NCBI RefSeq assembly: GCF_017745275.1
Contig: NZ_JAGHZS010000008.1
Span: 62,001 to 126,000 of the forward strand
Direction of reading: 5' to 3'
Length of the DNA: 64,000 nucleotides
Origin: Chitinophaga sp.
Lineage (GTDB): Bacteria; Bacteroidota; Bacteroidia; Chitinophagales; Chitinophagaceae
Numbering within the stretch: the first letter of the stretch is position 1; each line of letters begins with the position of its first letter. Shown here piece after piece: positions 9,537 through 17,991 of the stretch. A program made the position numbers and the translations under genes. The notes under the pieces are model-generated. The model searched no databases and was not told where the DNA came from. It saw only the letters and a program-made list of their open reading frames with translations.

Positions 9537-10312
9537 TAGCGGGTAGACAGTTTAGTGTAAGGAAATAACCATTCTCTGAATTTACCGAGAATATAGTCGA
9601 AAAAGATACCCAGCAAAAAGATGATCACCAATGTACTGAATACCACATCCAGTTGTACATATTTGTTAGCGCGGATCAGCATTACACCAAGACCGCCTTC
9701 ACTCATGCTCAATCCTTCTACAGAAGTAATCATGAGCCAGGCAATGGCAAAGTTCTGACGCATTACTTCAAATACCTGGTCCAAACGCCCTACTATAATC
9801 ACTTCCCATAGGGTTTTCCAACTACCCATACGCAGGGTGGTACACAGCTCAAACTCCTGTTTGTTGATGCCATCGACTACAGACAATAATGAAGTCACAA
9901 AGAATGGAACGATACCAAAAATCAGCAGGCTGAGTTTCAGTTCATGCCCGTTCTGCGTCCACAGGGTAAAGAGAAACGTTAAGCCTGTGAGAGTCAGGTA
10001 CCGGCACTTAATCACAAATCGCGCAATTGGATTAAAGAGTGGTACAATAGAAAGATAACTAATCACCAGTGCAATCACAATCGAGATAAACATTCCTTTG
10101 ATGGTGAGTACCAGGCTGGCGAATAAATTGTCGATAAAGGAAGGGTCCTGTACTATTTTACCCAGTGTTTGCAATACTTTAAGCGGTGTTGGAATCAATC
10201 CGCCTCCGCTGAGCTGCCATACTACCAGTGCTATTATTACTTCTGCAATCACCAGCGATACCATCGCACGGCGGTTGAGTACACGCAGCGGTTCAAAAAA
10301 AGATTTAATCAC
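9536..10312 (-). CDS. ABC transporter permease (SsuC/TauC/NrtB type)
   Basis: 258 aa with about six hydrophobic segments, the first at residues 16-34. An EAA-like loop (ELCTTLRMGSWKTLWEVII) contacts the ATPase in this family. The start codon is GTG at 10312; I see no in-frame ATG upstream. It lies 74 bp after the binding-protein/OmpA gene, and that gap carries a strong hairpin, while the ATPase overlaps its end. In known relatives this permease forms a homodimer for nitrate, sulfonate or taurine import; here the unusual partners make the cargo uncertain. Confidence 0.88.
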   Translation of the reverse strand: MIKSFFEPLRVLNRRAMVSLVIAEVIIALVVWQLSGGGLIPTPLKVLQTLGKIVQDPSFIDNLFASLVLTIKGMFISIVIALVISYLSIVPLFNPIARFVIKCRYLTLTGLTFLFTLWTQNGHELKLSLLIFGIVPFFVTSLLSVVDGINKQEFELCTTLRMGSWKTLWEVIIVGRLDQVFEVMRQNFAIAWLMITSVEGLSMSEGGLGVMLIRANKYVQLDVVFSTLVIIFLLGIFFDYILGKFREWLFPYTKLSTR

Positions 10313-10344
10313 GTCTAAAGTTATTGGGTGGAACGAAAGGGGGA

Positions 10345-10379
10345 ATTGTGTTGTTCAGTTAATTCCTGAACAACACAAT
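10345..10379 (-). promoter_or_regulatory. Intra-operonic hairpin between binding-protein and permease genes
   Basis: Perfect 14-nt arms 10345-10358 and 10366-10379 with a 7-nt loop, placed just after the stop of the binding-protein/OmpA gene. No T-run follows on the minus strand, so it looks more like an mRNA-stabilising or processing element than a full terminator. It would give more binding protein than permease, as in other binding-protein operons. Confidence 0.65.
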
Positions 10380-10386
10380 CATACTA

Positions 10387-12153
10387 TTACTGACCTAATA
10401 CGATCTGTACACGACGGTTTTTAGCACGACCATCGTTGGTATTGTTATCTGCAACTGGTTTGGATGAACCATAACCTTTGGATTCGATACGGGCTTCCTG
10501 CAGGCCTTTGCCTACCAGGTAATTTCTCACCGCTTCTGCACGTTCGTTGGATAATTTTTCGTTAGCAGTTTCATTACCTACGTTATCGGTATGTCCGTAT
10601 ACGCCTACTTTCAAACCTTCAGCAACGACGGCGCTTTTCAGGATTTCATCCAGTACTGCATGTGAAGCAGCTTTGATTACGGCACTACCGGTTTCAAACT
10701 GAATCTGGTAAGATTTGGAAGATACTTCTGAAGTAATGTTATCTGCATACTTTTCCTTGATCGCAGCACCTTCCAGCAGTTCTGGGTGATTCGCCACCAC
10801 AGAAGCCAGGAACGACTTGTCTACCACCTGGGTATATACCGGATAAGTAGGCATGATTTCAGGATACATTTTAGCCAGAATTTCACCGAAAGTGCTGTAC
10901 ACTATTTTATAACGGTCAATCGCATCTTTACCCATACCAAAGGTATTGGCGGCATCGGTAAGGTTGAAGGCCATAGATCCACCCAATGGGATATTCAGAC
11001 CCTGTACATCTTTTTCTTCCACACCGTTGTAGTATTTCAGCCAGTAAGCACCGTTCTGCTCATTGTATACTTTTGCAGACACTTCACCCGCAAAGGCTTT
11101 CGCGTCGTTGAAAGAACGTACCTGGTCGCCGGCTTGTGCCAGGGCGATAATCAGGTTTTCGATGTCTGTACGGTGATCGTAAGCAAACTTCTTGATGGTG
11201 ATGGTGATATTCGGCATCTGTGAAGTGTATTCACGGGTAGATGCGATATTTACCAGACCACCTTTTTTCTGTGCTACGTTTACGTCGCCGGGAGTCCAGG
11301 TGGCCACACCGTCTACGCCTACTGTAGTGTCTTTGCTGGTTTTCTTACCATCAATTACCAGTTTACGGTTTTCTTTGTAGCCTGCAATATATTTAGCGCC
11401 GGCATCCAGGAAATCGTTTGCTGCAATGATGTTGATCGCGTTGCGGTCATAGGACGTTTCATCCGGGTTTACAGGGATGTTGTTATCGCCTGCCCATTTC
11501 AGCATGATGTTCAGGTCACCATCGCGGAGTACACCGGCAACGGTTTTACCGATAGCTGTTTTAGGATCTCTTTTCCATTCCACAGGTCCCATCAGTTTAT
11601 CTTCACCATAGCTTTTACCCATGGTATAGAAAGCAATTGGCTGATAGTCCGGACCCAGTGGTTCCAGTTCTTTGGCCAATGCCGCAAAGAAAGCAGGCAT
11701 ACCGTCTCCCATGAAGGAAGCAAAGATACCAGTGGTGTTAGGATTCTTTTTATAGTCCTGTGCAAACTTTACTATGTCTGCAATGGATTTATTACAGTCG
11801 TCCTGGCGTACCAGTTGTACCTGTAACTTAGCTTTATCTATCAAGGAACCTTTGGTAGTATTGGCGCCACCGTTGGCATACATCAGCGCGAACTGTGAGT
11901 TCCACGCCATTACACGCCAGGAGATTTTGGTGCCGCCGTTCAAAGCTTCTGTACTTTCTGGTAAAGGCAATTTCACGGCATTTCCACTCAGTGAAGCTTC
12001 CGCAGCATCCGGCAAGGTTACTTTTCCAATTTCGGTGGCTGCTTTTGCTTGTTGGGGGCGTTTATCCCACCATAACACTTTTCCTGCATAGATGGCACCT
12101 AACAGCAGTACGATGCCCAAAACCTTTCCACCGGGTTTTACTTTCACGGCCAT
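10387..12153 (-). CDS. Membrane-anchored solute-binding protein fused to a C-terminal OmpA peptidoglycan-binding domain
   Basis: 588 aa. A single N-terminal membrane segment (about residues 10-28, GIVLLLGAIYAG) anchors it in the inner membrane. A long periplasmic-binding-protein-like region (about 55-450) resembles phosphate/NMT1-like binding proteins, with SFMGDGMPAFFAALAKEL and TVAGVLRDGDLNIMLKWAG. The last 115 residues are an OmpA-like domain (VYGHTDNVGNETANEKLSNER, then GYGSSKPVADN and RAKNRRVQIVL). The motif has the Asp and Arg that bind diaminopimelate in this family. The protein could link the inner-membrane ABC complex to the cell wall. It sits between two coiled-coil genes and the permease in one operon. 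Substrate unknown. Confidence 0.85.
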   Translation of the reverse strand: MAVKVKPGGKVLGIVLLLGAIYAGKVLWWDKRPQQAKAATEIGKVTLPDAAEASLSGNAVKLPLPESTEALNGGTKISWRVMAWNSQFALMYANGGANTTKGSLIDKAKLQVQLVRQDDCNKSIADIVKFAQDYKKNPNTTGIFASFMGDGMPAFFAALAKELEPLGPDYQPIAFYTMGKSYGEDKLMGPVEWKRDPKTAIGKTVAGVLRDGDLNIMLKWAGDNNIPVNPDETSYDRNAINIIAANDFLDAGAKYIAGYKENRKLVIDGKKTSKDTTVGVDGVATWTPGDVNVAQKKGGLVNIASTREYTSQMPNITITIKKFAYDHRTDIENLIIALAQAGDQVRSFNDAKAFAGEVSAKVYNEQNGAYWLKYYNGVEEKDVQGLNIPLGGSMAFNLTDAANTFGMGKDAIDRYKIVYSTFGEILAKMYPEIMPTYPVYTQVVDKSFLASVVANHPELLEGAAIKEKYADNITSEVSSKSYQIQFETGSAVIKAASHAVLDEILKSAVVAEGLKVGVYGHTDNVGNETANEKLSNERAEAVRNYLVGKGLQEARIESKGYGSSKPVADNNTNDGRAKNRRVQIVLGQ

Positions 12154-12193
12154 AGTTGTAATATTTGTTGATTAGAGGTTGTTGTTGTTTTAG

Positions 12194-13183
12194 TTAGCTT
12201 AACAGATCGTTGTAGTTGTCAGTACGAACGGTACCTGGTTGCTGAGGTACGCGGGAAGGTTCCCATTTCTGTATATCCAGTTTATATGTTTTATCGGGGT
12301 CGTAAGATTCCAGCATTTTCAGACCTTGCAGTTCATAGGTGGCATTATCCAGGTCTATAGAACGCATAAAGTCGGTTGAATAGTTGATGGCTTTCTTCAT
12401 ACTGGCCAGTTTGGTGGCGATGTCCTCTTTCAGGAATTCCATAGATTGTTCCACCATCAGTTTCTTCTCCGGATCTCCGTTGAAAATTTTGAGTGCAGAT
12501 GACAGCGCTTTGTTACCGGAGGTCACAGACTTGTAGAGGTCTTTTTTCAGTTCCAGTTCATTGCGGGCATCTTCAATCATGTAACCGCTGTTTTTATGCA
12601 CTTTGGTAAGGTAATCACCAATGCGTGCAAGGTTATCGCGGATAGGTGTCAGCTGTGCGATGTATTCTTTCACACGGGCAATTTGCCTGGTAGCGTTTCC
12701 TAATTCCGGCAGCATGTTATTGTTCTGTGCAGCTTTGGCGCGGCTCAGCAGCTGTGTCATTTCCTTTTCCTTATCACTGATCTTCAGATCAATTTTCTCT
12801 TTTTGCGCGTCTACTTCAACAGATTGATTGTACAATTTTTCGCGCTGTTCCTCCATATCGCCGATATAATCTTCTGCGATGAGGAAGGGATCCAGTTCAA
12901 TCACGAGGCCTACGAGTTTTTTCATGAGCCATTCGTACAGGTAAAACAGGCTAAGGCGAAGTTTACGGTGTGTAACACAGTAAAGGAATACACCCAAACA
13001 TACCAGGGCGATACCAAAGTTGAGGGTATTCCAAACCACTGATGTCAGGATGGGAATTACGTAATAGCCGATGGCTACCAGCAGTCCCAATCCGATCAGG
13101 ATGCCGAATTTACCTCCTGGTCTGTTCCAATAAGATTTCAATTTCTGCCCCTGGTCGGTGGCAGGAAAGTATTGCGTTTCCAT
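12194..13183 (-). CDS. Unknown membrane protein with long coiled coil, second gene of the ABC operon
   Basis: 329 aa. Two hydrophobic segments near the N-terminus (about residues 27-48 and 52-70) form a hairpin in the membrane. They are followed by a predominantly charged helical region (about 100-190, EQREKLYNQSVEVDAQKEKIDLKI) and a second helical stretch that looks coiled-coil. The C-terminal tail is proline- and polar-rich. I do not recognise the family; the length and shape loosely resemble membrane-stress scaffold proteins, but I see no PspA signature. It starts 4 bp after the stop of the first operon gene and lies 40 bp before the binding-protein/OmpA gene, so it is likely a structural partner of the ABC complex. 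Confidence 0.75.
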   Translation of the reverse strand: METQYFPATDQGQKLKSYWNRPGGKFGILIGLGLLVAIGYYVIPILTSVVWNTLNFGIALVCLGVFLYCVTHRKLRLSLFYLYEWLMKKLVGLVIELDPFLIAEDYIGDMEEQREKLYNQSVEVDAQKEKIDLKISDKEKEMTQLLSRAKAAQNNNMLPELGNATRQIARVKEYIAQLTPIRDNLARIGDYLTKVHKNSGYMIEDARNELELKKDLYKSVTSGNKALSSALKIFNGDPEKKLMVEQSMEFLKEDIATKLASMKKAINYSTDFMRSIDLDNATYELQGLKMLESYDPDKTYKLDIQKWEPSRVPQQPGTVRTDNYNDLLS

Positions 13184-13187
13184 AGCG

Positions 13188-13868
13188 TTAAAGCGATGTT
13201 TCTATTTTTTGAATGTCTGTGTTTATTTTTCTGACCATAGCTTCGCAGGCCACCTGGTAACCCTGGCGGTTAGCGACTATTTTCTCCTCCTGTTCAGCCA
13301 ATTGCTTCTTCAGTTGTTCTGTTGTTGCCTGTGCTTCTGTAATTTCTTTGGTAAGCTGTTGGATCAGGGCGGCATTATCTGCCATCTTCTTTTCTAGATC
13401 CTGTAATTGCTGATGTCTGCCATCTACTTCGGTACTGGCTTTATTAGCAACTGCTTTCTCAAATTCGGCCTTATCCTGCTCAATAATTTGTTTGTATTGA
13501 GCAGCGCTTTCAATTAACCTGGTTTTAGTCAGGCCCTGAATGCTAAGGGTAGCATACACGGCAGCCATCCGGGCGTTTTCGTCCTTTACATGCGCTTCCA
13601 GTGTATCCATCATCTTCCAGAATTCGTAATAATCAGGCCCTGGGAAGTTGCTTTTTTCAAACAGCGCACTGAAGTGTTGTTCGAACTTATCCACATCTGC
13701 GGCAGATAGCGCAACTGGCCCTGGTGGCCGTTGTGCCACGGGGTCTGACGGATTACTAAGCGGGAATTTTTGCGACAGAGAGGGCTGTTCAGACCTCCTG
13801 ACTTCGCTGTTTTCATCGGGTTCAAATTCCACAAAAAGGCCCATTGCTTTTTTTAGAAAGTTTGACAT
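13188..13868 (-). CDS. Unknown cytoplasmic coiled-coil protein, first gene of the ABC operon
   Basis: 226 aa from the ATG at 13868; a TTG one codon earlier is also possible. No signal peptide or membrane segment. Residues about 35-60 are proline- and serine-rich. The middle contains a compact helical part (about 60-120, DKFEQHFSALFEKSNF). The C-terminal 100 residues form a strong coiled coil with heptads (LQDLEKKMADNAALIQQLTKEI). I do not recognise the family. As the first gene, 4 bp from the membrane coiled-coil gene, it may be the cytoplasmic partner of that protein. The pairing of two coiled-coil proteins with an ABC module is the unusual part. Confidence 0.72.
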   Translation of the reverse strand: MSNFLKKAMGLFVEFEPDENSEVRRSEQPSLSQKFPLSNPSDPVAQRPPGPVALSAADVDKFEQHFSALFEKSNFPGPDYYEFWKMMDTLEAHVKDENARMAAVYATLSIQGLTKTRLIESAAQYKQIIEQDKAEFEKAVANKASTEVDGRHQQLQDLEKKMADNAALIQQLTKEITEAQATTEQLKKQLAEQEEKIVANRQGYQVACEAMVRKINTDIQKIETSL

Positions 13869-14239
13869 CAAAATTTGGGTTGAAGCATGAAAGTGATTTT
13901 ATATGTAGTGCTTTATGTAAGTGCTTTGCCTGTATAGGTTATATAACGTATAGGTGTTACATTAGATGCAAGTTATATGCCAATGTCAGTGCAGGTGTTT
14001 TTGTTCACATATAGGTGTTAGTTGATTTCGCTATAAATATATATATATTTCGCCGAAGTAGTACCAAAATGGCGGAAATGGGTGCCAGTCCGCTTTAAAA
14101 CCCCGTTTAGCCTCTCTGGAAGCGATAAATACCCTTGATTTTTTGGTACAAAAAGACCATTCCGGGCTCCGCCGTACCTGCCGTTATAGTTTATCCTCTT
14201 TTTATAGTACATTAGGACCCGCAAAACGTGCTAGCATAC
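13869..14239. other. Divergent intergenic region between the ABC operon and gldA
   Basis: 371 bp without a gene I can support; a minus-strand frame at 14018-14224 looks spurious. It holds the start regions for both divergent units. A TATAGGTGTTA-like motif occurs twice (about 13943-13953 and 14011-14021) and an inverted pair GTACCAAAA / TTTTGGTAC flanks about 90 bp (near 14062 and 14140). I could not identify a convincing TAnnTTTG promoter. Confidence 0.4.
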
Positions 14240-15154
14240 ATGTCTATCAAGGTATCAGAACTTACTAAAGTATACGGGGAACAACGGGCAGTGGATGCAG
14301 TCTCCTTCGAGCTAAAAAAAGGTGAAATCACGGGTTTCCTGGGCCCCAATGGCGCCGGGAAATCTACTACCATGAAGATGATTACCGGTTTTCTGCCACC
14401 TACCAGTGGGAAAGCCAGTGTATGTGACTTTGATATTGTTACCCAGTCGCTGGAAGTACGCAAAAGAGTAGGCTACCTGCCGGAATCCAATCCTTTGTAC
14501 TACGACATGTATATGCGGGAATTCCTGGAGTTTATAGCAGGTATCCACCACTTGGGAAAGGCCGGTGCACAGCGGATTGATACCGTTATCCGGCAAACCG
14601 GGCTTCAGCCGGAGCGGCATAAAAAGATCGGTGCACTCTCCAATGGTTATAAACAGCGTGTAGGGTTGGCCCAGGCCCTGCTGCACGACCCGGAAGTATT
14701 GATTCTCGATGAACCTACTACTGGCCTGGATCCCAATCAGCTGGCGGATATCAGGCAACTGATCAAAGAATTGGGGGCCAATAAAACAGTGATACTTTCC
14801 ACGCATATTATGCAGGAAGTAGCGGCACTTTGCGACCGCGCTATCATCATTAATAAGGGGAAAATAGTAGCCGACGATAAATTGTCGGTATTACAGCAAA
14901 ACAATACAGGGAATGGTTATTTACAGGTTACCTTTGCGGAGCCGGTAACGGAGGCAGAGTTGCTGTCCATCGGCGGAATTACCCGTGTGGTGGCCGTGGA
15001 AGAGCTCAGCTGGCAATTATTTACGAGCCAGGTAGATGAGGTAAGAAAAAACCTGTTACAATTTGCTTTGATTAATAACCGGAACATACTTTCTTTGCAG
15101 AGCAATTCACAAAGCCTGGAAACTATTTTCCGGGAAATGACGAAAAGCGTCTAG
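14240..15154 (+). CDS. gldA: Gliding motility ABC transporter ATP-binding protein GldA
   Basis: 304 aa from the ATG at 14240 (MSIKVSELTKVYG); a GTG 12 bp upstream is the other option. It has a Walker A GPNGAGKST, a signature-like LSNGYKQRVGLAQALL (NGYKQ in place of the standard GGQ), Walker B VLILDEPTTGLDP and the H-loop STH. The LSNGYKQRVG signature and roughly 300-aa length are typical of GldA-type ATPases, which act with the GldF/GldG membrane subunits in gliding and envelope functions. No gldF or gldG lies next to it here, so its membrane partner must be elsewhere. A general drug-type ABC ATPase is the alternative, but GldA fits best. Confidence 0.8.
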   Translation: MSIKVSELTKVYGEQRAVDAVSFELKKGEITGFLGPNGAGKSTTMKMITGFLPPTSGKASVCDFDIVTQSLEVRKRVGYLPESNPLYYDMYMREFLEFIAGIHHLGKAGAQRIDTVIRQTGLQPERHKKIGALSNGYKQRVGLAQALLHDPEVLILDEPTTGLDPNQLADIRQLIKELGANKTVILSTHIMQEVAALCDRAIIINKGKIVADDKLSVLQQNNTGNGYLQVTFAEPVTEAELLSIGGITRVVAVEELSWQLFTSQVDEVRKNLLQFALINNRNILSLQSNSQSLETIFREMTKSV

Positions 15155-15248
15155 CTTTTAGCCATTAGCTTTTAGCTAATGCAGCGAAGACTAACACATT
15201 ATAACATATCCGCTTGGCTAATAGCTAACTGCTAATAGCCAACAGCTA
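15152..15248. repeat. Intergenic imperfect palindrome rich in TTAGCTATTAGC units
   Basis: Left arm about 15152-15180 and right arm about 15215-15248 are imperfect reverse complements built of the short unit TAGCYATTAGCTAA. It starts at the gldA stop and ends 32 bp before enolase. Likely the gldA terminator and one of the long intergenic palindromes noted across this window. Confidence 0.7.
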
Positions 15249-15280
15249 AATATCGCTTAACAATAATAACTTTTCGAATT

Positions 15281-16570
15281 ATGAGTACTATTTCAGAAAT
15301 CCATGCCAGACAAATTCTCGACAGCCGTGGTAACCCTACAATTGAGGTGGATGTAACCACCGAAGACGGCCATTTTGGTCGTGCAGCAGTTCCATCCGGT
15401 GCTTCTACAGGTAAGCACGAAGCAGTAGAATTGCGTGATAATGATAAAAGTGTTTACATGGGTAAAGGCGTTCTGCAAGCGGTTGCCAACGTAAATGACA
15501 TCATCGCTGAAGAACTGATTGGCTGGGAAGTTACAGACCAGGCCGGCATCGATAAAATGCTGATCCAATTGGATGGTACTCCAAATAAAGCCAAACTGGG
15601 AGCTAACGCTACCCTGGCAGTGAGCATGGCGGTAGCCAAAGCTGCTGCAGAAGAAAGCAACCAGCCCCTGTACCGTTACCTCGGCGGTGTAAATGCTTTC
15701 ACCCTGCCTATTCCTTTAATGAACATCATCAATGGTGGTGCGCACGCAGATAATAAAATCGACTTCCAGGAATTCATGATCGTACCGGTTGGTGCACCTT
15801 CTTTCTCTGAAGGTCTGCGCTGGGGCGTGGAAATATTCCACCACCTGAAATCTGTACTGAAGAAGAAAGGTTATAGCACCAACGTAGGTGACGAAGGTGG
15901 TTTTGCTCCTGAAATCCAGAGCAACGAAGAAGCGATCGAAACTGTACTGGAAGCTATCAAAGCAGCTGGTTATGAACCAGGTACCCAGGTGGCTATTGCA
16001 CTGGATGCTGCCAGCAGCGAAATGTACGATGAAGCTACAAAGAGCTACAAATTCTACAAAAGCTCCCAAAAAGTAATCAGCAGTGATGAAATGGTGGCTT
16101 TCTGGACAGAATGGGCTAACAAATATCCTATCGTTTCTATTGAAGATGGTATGGCTGAAGATGATTGGGATGGCTGGAAAAAACTGACTGAATCTATCGG
16201 CAAACGCGTACAACTGGTAGGTGACGATTTATTCGTAACCAATGTACTGCGTCTGAAAGAAGGTATCGACAAAGGTATCGCTAACAGCATCCTGGTGAAA
16301 GTAAACCAGATTGGTACGGTAACTGAAACTATTGATGCAGTGAACATGGCGCACAAAGCTGGCTATACTTCCATCATGAGCCACCGTTCCGGTGAAACTG
16401 AAGATACTACGATCGCTGACCTTGCCGTAGCCCTGAACTGCGGCCAGATCAAAACCGGTTCTGCTTCCCGTACTGACCGTATGGCGAAATACAACCAGTT
16501 ACTGCGTATCGAAGAAGCACTGGGAGAAGTAGCAGTTTATCCTACCAACTCTATCAGCGTTAAAAAATAA
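15281..16570 (+). CDS. eno: Enolase (phosphopyruvate hydratase)
   Basis: 429 aa, the normal bacterial length. It converts 2-phosphoglycerate to phosphoenolpyruvate in glycolysis and gluconeogenesis. The hallmarks are present: an N-terminal ARQILDSRGNPTIEVD, a magnesium-binding ALDAASSEMYD, SIEDGMAEDDW and LVGDDLFVTN, the catalytic Lys region SILVKVNQIGT, and the signature SHRSGETEDTTIADLAVAL. The protein is cytoplasmic and should be an octamer or dimer. The division gene downstream (99 bp away) follows enolase in many bacteria, matching the common eno-divIC/ftsB order. Confidence 0.99.
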   Translation: MSTISEIHARQILDSRGNPTIEVDVTTEDGHFGRAAVPSGASTGKHEAVELRDNDKSVYMGKGVLQAVANVNDIIAEELIGWEVTDQAGIDKMLIQLDGTPNKAKLGANATLAVSMAVAKAAAEESNQPLYRYLGGVNAFTLPIPLMNIINGGAHADNKIDFQEFMIVPVGAPSFSEGLRWGVEIFHHLKSVLKKKGYSTNVGDEGGFAPEIQSNEEAIETVLEAIKAAGYEPGTQVAIALDAASSEMYDEATKSYKFYKSSQKVISSDEMVAFWTEWANKYPIVSIEDGMAEDDWDGWKKLTESIGKRVQLVGDDLFVTNVLRLKEGIDKGIANSILVKVNQIGTVTETIDAVNMAHKAGYTSIMSHRSGETEDTTIADLAVALNCGQIKTGSASRTDRMAKYNQLLRIEEALGEVAVYPTNSISVKK

Positions 16571-16585
16571 TCGGTAACAACAGTA

Positions 16586-16630
16586 ATTACGGATTTACGG
16601 GCTGCATTCATCTGCCTGTAAATCCGTAAT
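16586..16630. terminator. Hairpin after enolase
   Basis: 17-nt arms 16586-16602 and 16614-16630 with one mismatch (core ATTACGGATTTAC), loop 11 nt. It shares its core with the palindrome at 40301-40350. Probably terminates eno. Confidence 0.7.
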
Positions 16631-16669
16631 TCGTTATTTACAATTCCGATTTCTTTAGTAAATTGCCAT

Positions 16670-16990
16670 ATGTCCTGGTCCAAGTACATCCATAATATGC
16701 CAAAGTTTTTGAAGAATAAATTCTTCATAGCCTTTGCTGCCTTTGTGATATGGATCTCCTTCCTGGACAAAACCAACCTGATGTCTCAGTACCAGTTCCA
16801 GTCTGAGGTCAATAAACTGGAAAATCAGAAGGCATTCTTCATCCAGGAAATCAAACAAACCAAAGAAGAACAGCAGGAACTGCTTTCCAGCCCTGAAAAA
16901 CTGGAGAAATTTGCCCGCGAAAAGTATTATATGAAGAAAGATAATGAAGACCTGTTCATTATCACTCCCGCTCCCAAGCCCCAGCCCTGA
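16670..16990 (+). CDS. Septum formation initiator family protein (DivIC/FtsB-like)
   Basis: 106 aa. One membrane segment (about residues 18-34) is followed by a short coiled coil (QFQSEVNKLENQKAFFIQEI) and a compact C-terminal part with LEKFAREKYYMKKDNEDLFII, which is the conserved DivIC/FtsB end. These bitopic proteins bridge FtsL and FtsQ in the divisome. Starting 99 bp after enolase, it occupies the usual position of this gene. The proline-rich end (PAPKPQP) is probably unstructured. Confidence 0.88.
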   Translation: MSWSKYIHNMPKFLKNKFFIAFAAFVIWISFLDKTNLMSQYQFQSEVNKLENQKAFFIQEIKQTKEEQQELLSSPEKLEKFAREKYYMKKDNEDLFIITPAPKPQP

Positions 16991-17094
16991 GCCTACTCTT
17001 GCATATCTTAAAAATTTATCTTAAATTAACAATAGATTCCGCGCTTGCACCGTTATAAAATAAGAACCTATTCTTAGTATTAAAATAATAATGC

Positions 17095-17301
17095 ATGAGT
17101 AATTTTACACTTTCTGTGCTGTCTACCCTGTGTCTTGTTACTAAAAGCGACATTAAACACCAGGAGGAACTTTCTTTAACCCAGGAAGAGCAAGCTTGTT
17201 TTGAAAGCACGCTCAATACGGTACGTTATTCGCCAAGGCCGGCTACGTTGCAGGTTATCTTTGACTACGCCGCCAACAAACAATCTACGGAAGAAAAGTA
17301 A
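17095..17301 (+). CDS. Small uncharacterised protein
   Basis: 68 aa from the ATG at 17095. The C-terminal half (RYSPRPATLQVIFDYAANK) looks like a small conserved module rather than random translation, and the frame is followed 41 bp later by nth. No signal peptide, membrane segment or cysteine motif. Possibly expressed with nth and the DUF2071 gene. I would not assign a function. Confidence 0.6.
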   Translation: MSNFTLSVLSTLCLVTKSDIKHQEELSLTQEEQACFESTLNTVRYSPRPATLQVIFDYAANKQSTEEK

Positions 17302-17341
17302 CAGCAATCCTTACTTTTTCCATTTTTCCTATCTTTAGGGC

Positions 17342-17989
17342 ATGACTCAAAAAGAGCGTTATGCATTTGTTCTCAAGTACTTTGAGGAACATGCACCGAA
17401 TGCCGAAACGGAACTGATTTACGACAATCCCTACCAGTTGCTGGTAGCTGTTATCTTGTCTGCCCAATGCACAGATAAGCGGGTAAATATGACCACCCCC
17501 GCCATTTTTGAAAAATATCCGGATATACATGCCCTCAGCAAGGCCACCTTTGATGACCTCTTCCCGCTGATACGAAGCATCAGCTACCCGAACAATAAAA
17601 CCAAACACCTTATAGGAATGGCGGAAATGGTAGTGGAAGACTTCAACGGGGAAATACCAGCTACTGTGCCAGAGCTGGTGAAATTGCCTGGTGTGGGCCG
17701 TAAAACGGCCAATGTCATCACTTCCGTGGTACATCATCAACCCAATATGGCAGTAGATACCCATGTATTCCGGGTGTCAGCACGCCTTGGGTTGACAACC
17801 AACGCCAAAACACCGCTGCAAACAGAATTGCAGCTACTCAAACATATCCCGAAAGAGAAAGTATATATTGCCCATCACTGGCTCATTTTACATGGCCGTT
17901 ACATCTGTGTGGCCAGAAGCCCTAAATGCGGGGAATGCGGTCTCAGACCAGCCTGTAAGTACTATGCCAGGCTGATAAAAGCCAATTAA
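17342..17989 (+). CDS. nth: Endonuclease III (DNA glycosylase/AP lyase)
   Basis: 215 aa, typical length. It excises oxidised pyrimidines and nicks abasic sites in base excision repair. The helix-hairpin-helix LPGVGRKTANVI carries the catalytic Lys121, and Asp139 lies in AVDTHVFR; both match the positions in Escherichia coli Nth. The [4Fe-4S] ligands are complete at the C-terminus, with spacing C-x6-C-x2-C-x5-C (CVARSPKCGECGLRPAC). The ATG at 17342 is 41 bp after the small ORF and the stop is 2 bp before the next gene, so the three are likely one transcript. Confidence 0.98.
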   Translation: MTQKERYAFVLKYFEEHAPNAETELIYDNPYQLLVAVILSAQCTDKRVNMTTPAIFEKYPDIHALSKATFDDLFPLIRSISYPNNKTKHLIGMAEMVVEDFNGEIPATVPELVKLPGVGRKTANVITSVVHHQPNMAVDTHVFRVSARLGLTTNAKTPLQTELQLLKHIPKEKVYIAHHWLILHGRYICVARSPKCGECGLRPACKYYARLIKAN

Positions 17990-17991
17990 CG

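Noticed and set aside
14018..14224. Minus-strand 68-aa frame before gldA
   Set aside because: Overlaps the promoter region, has unusual composition and no recognisable motif; more likely noise.
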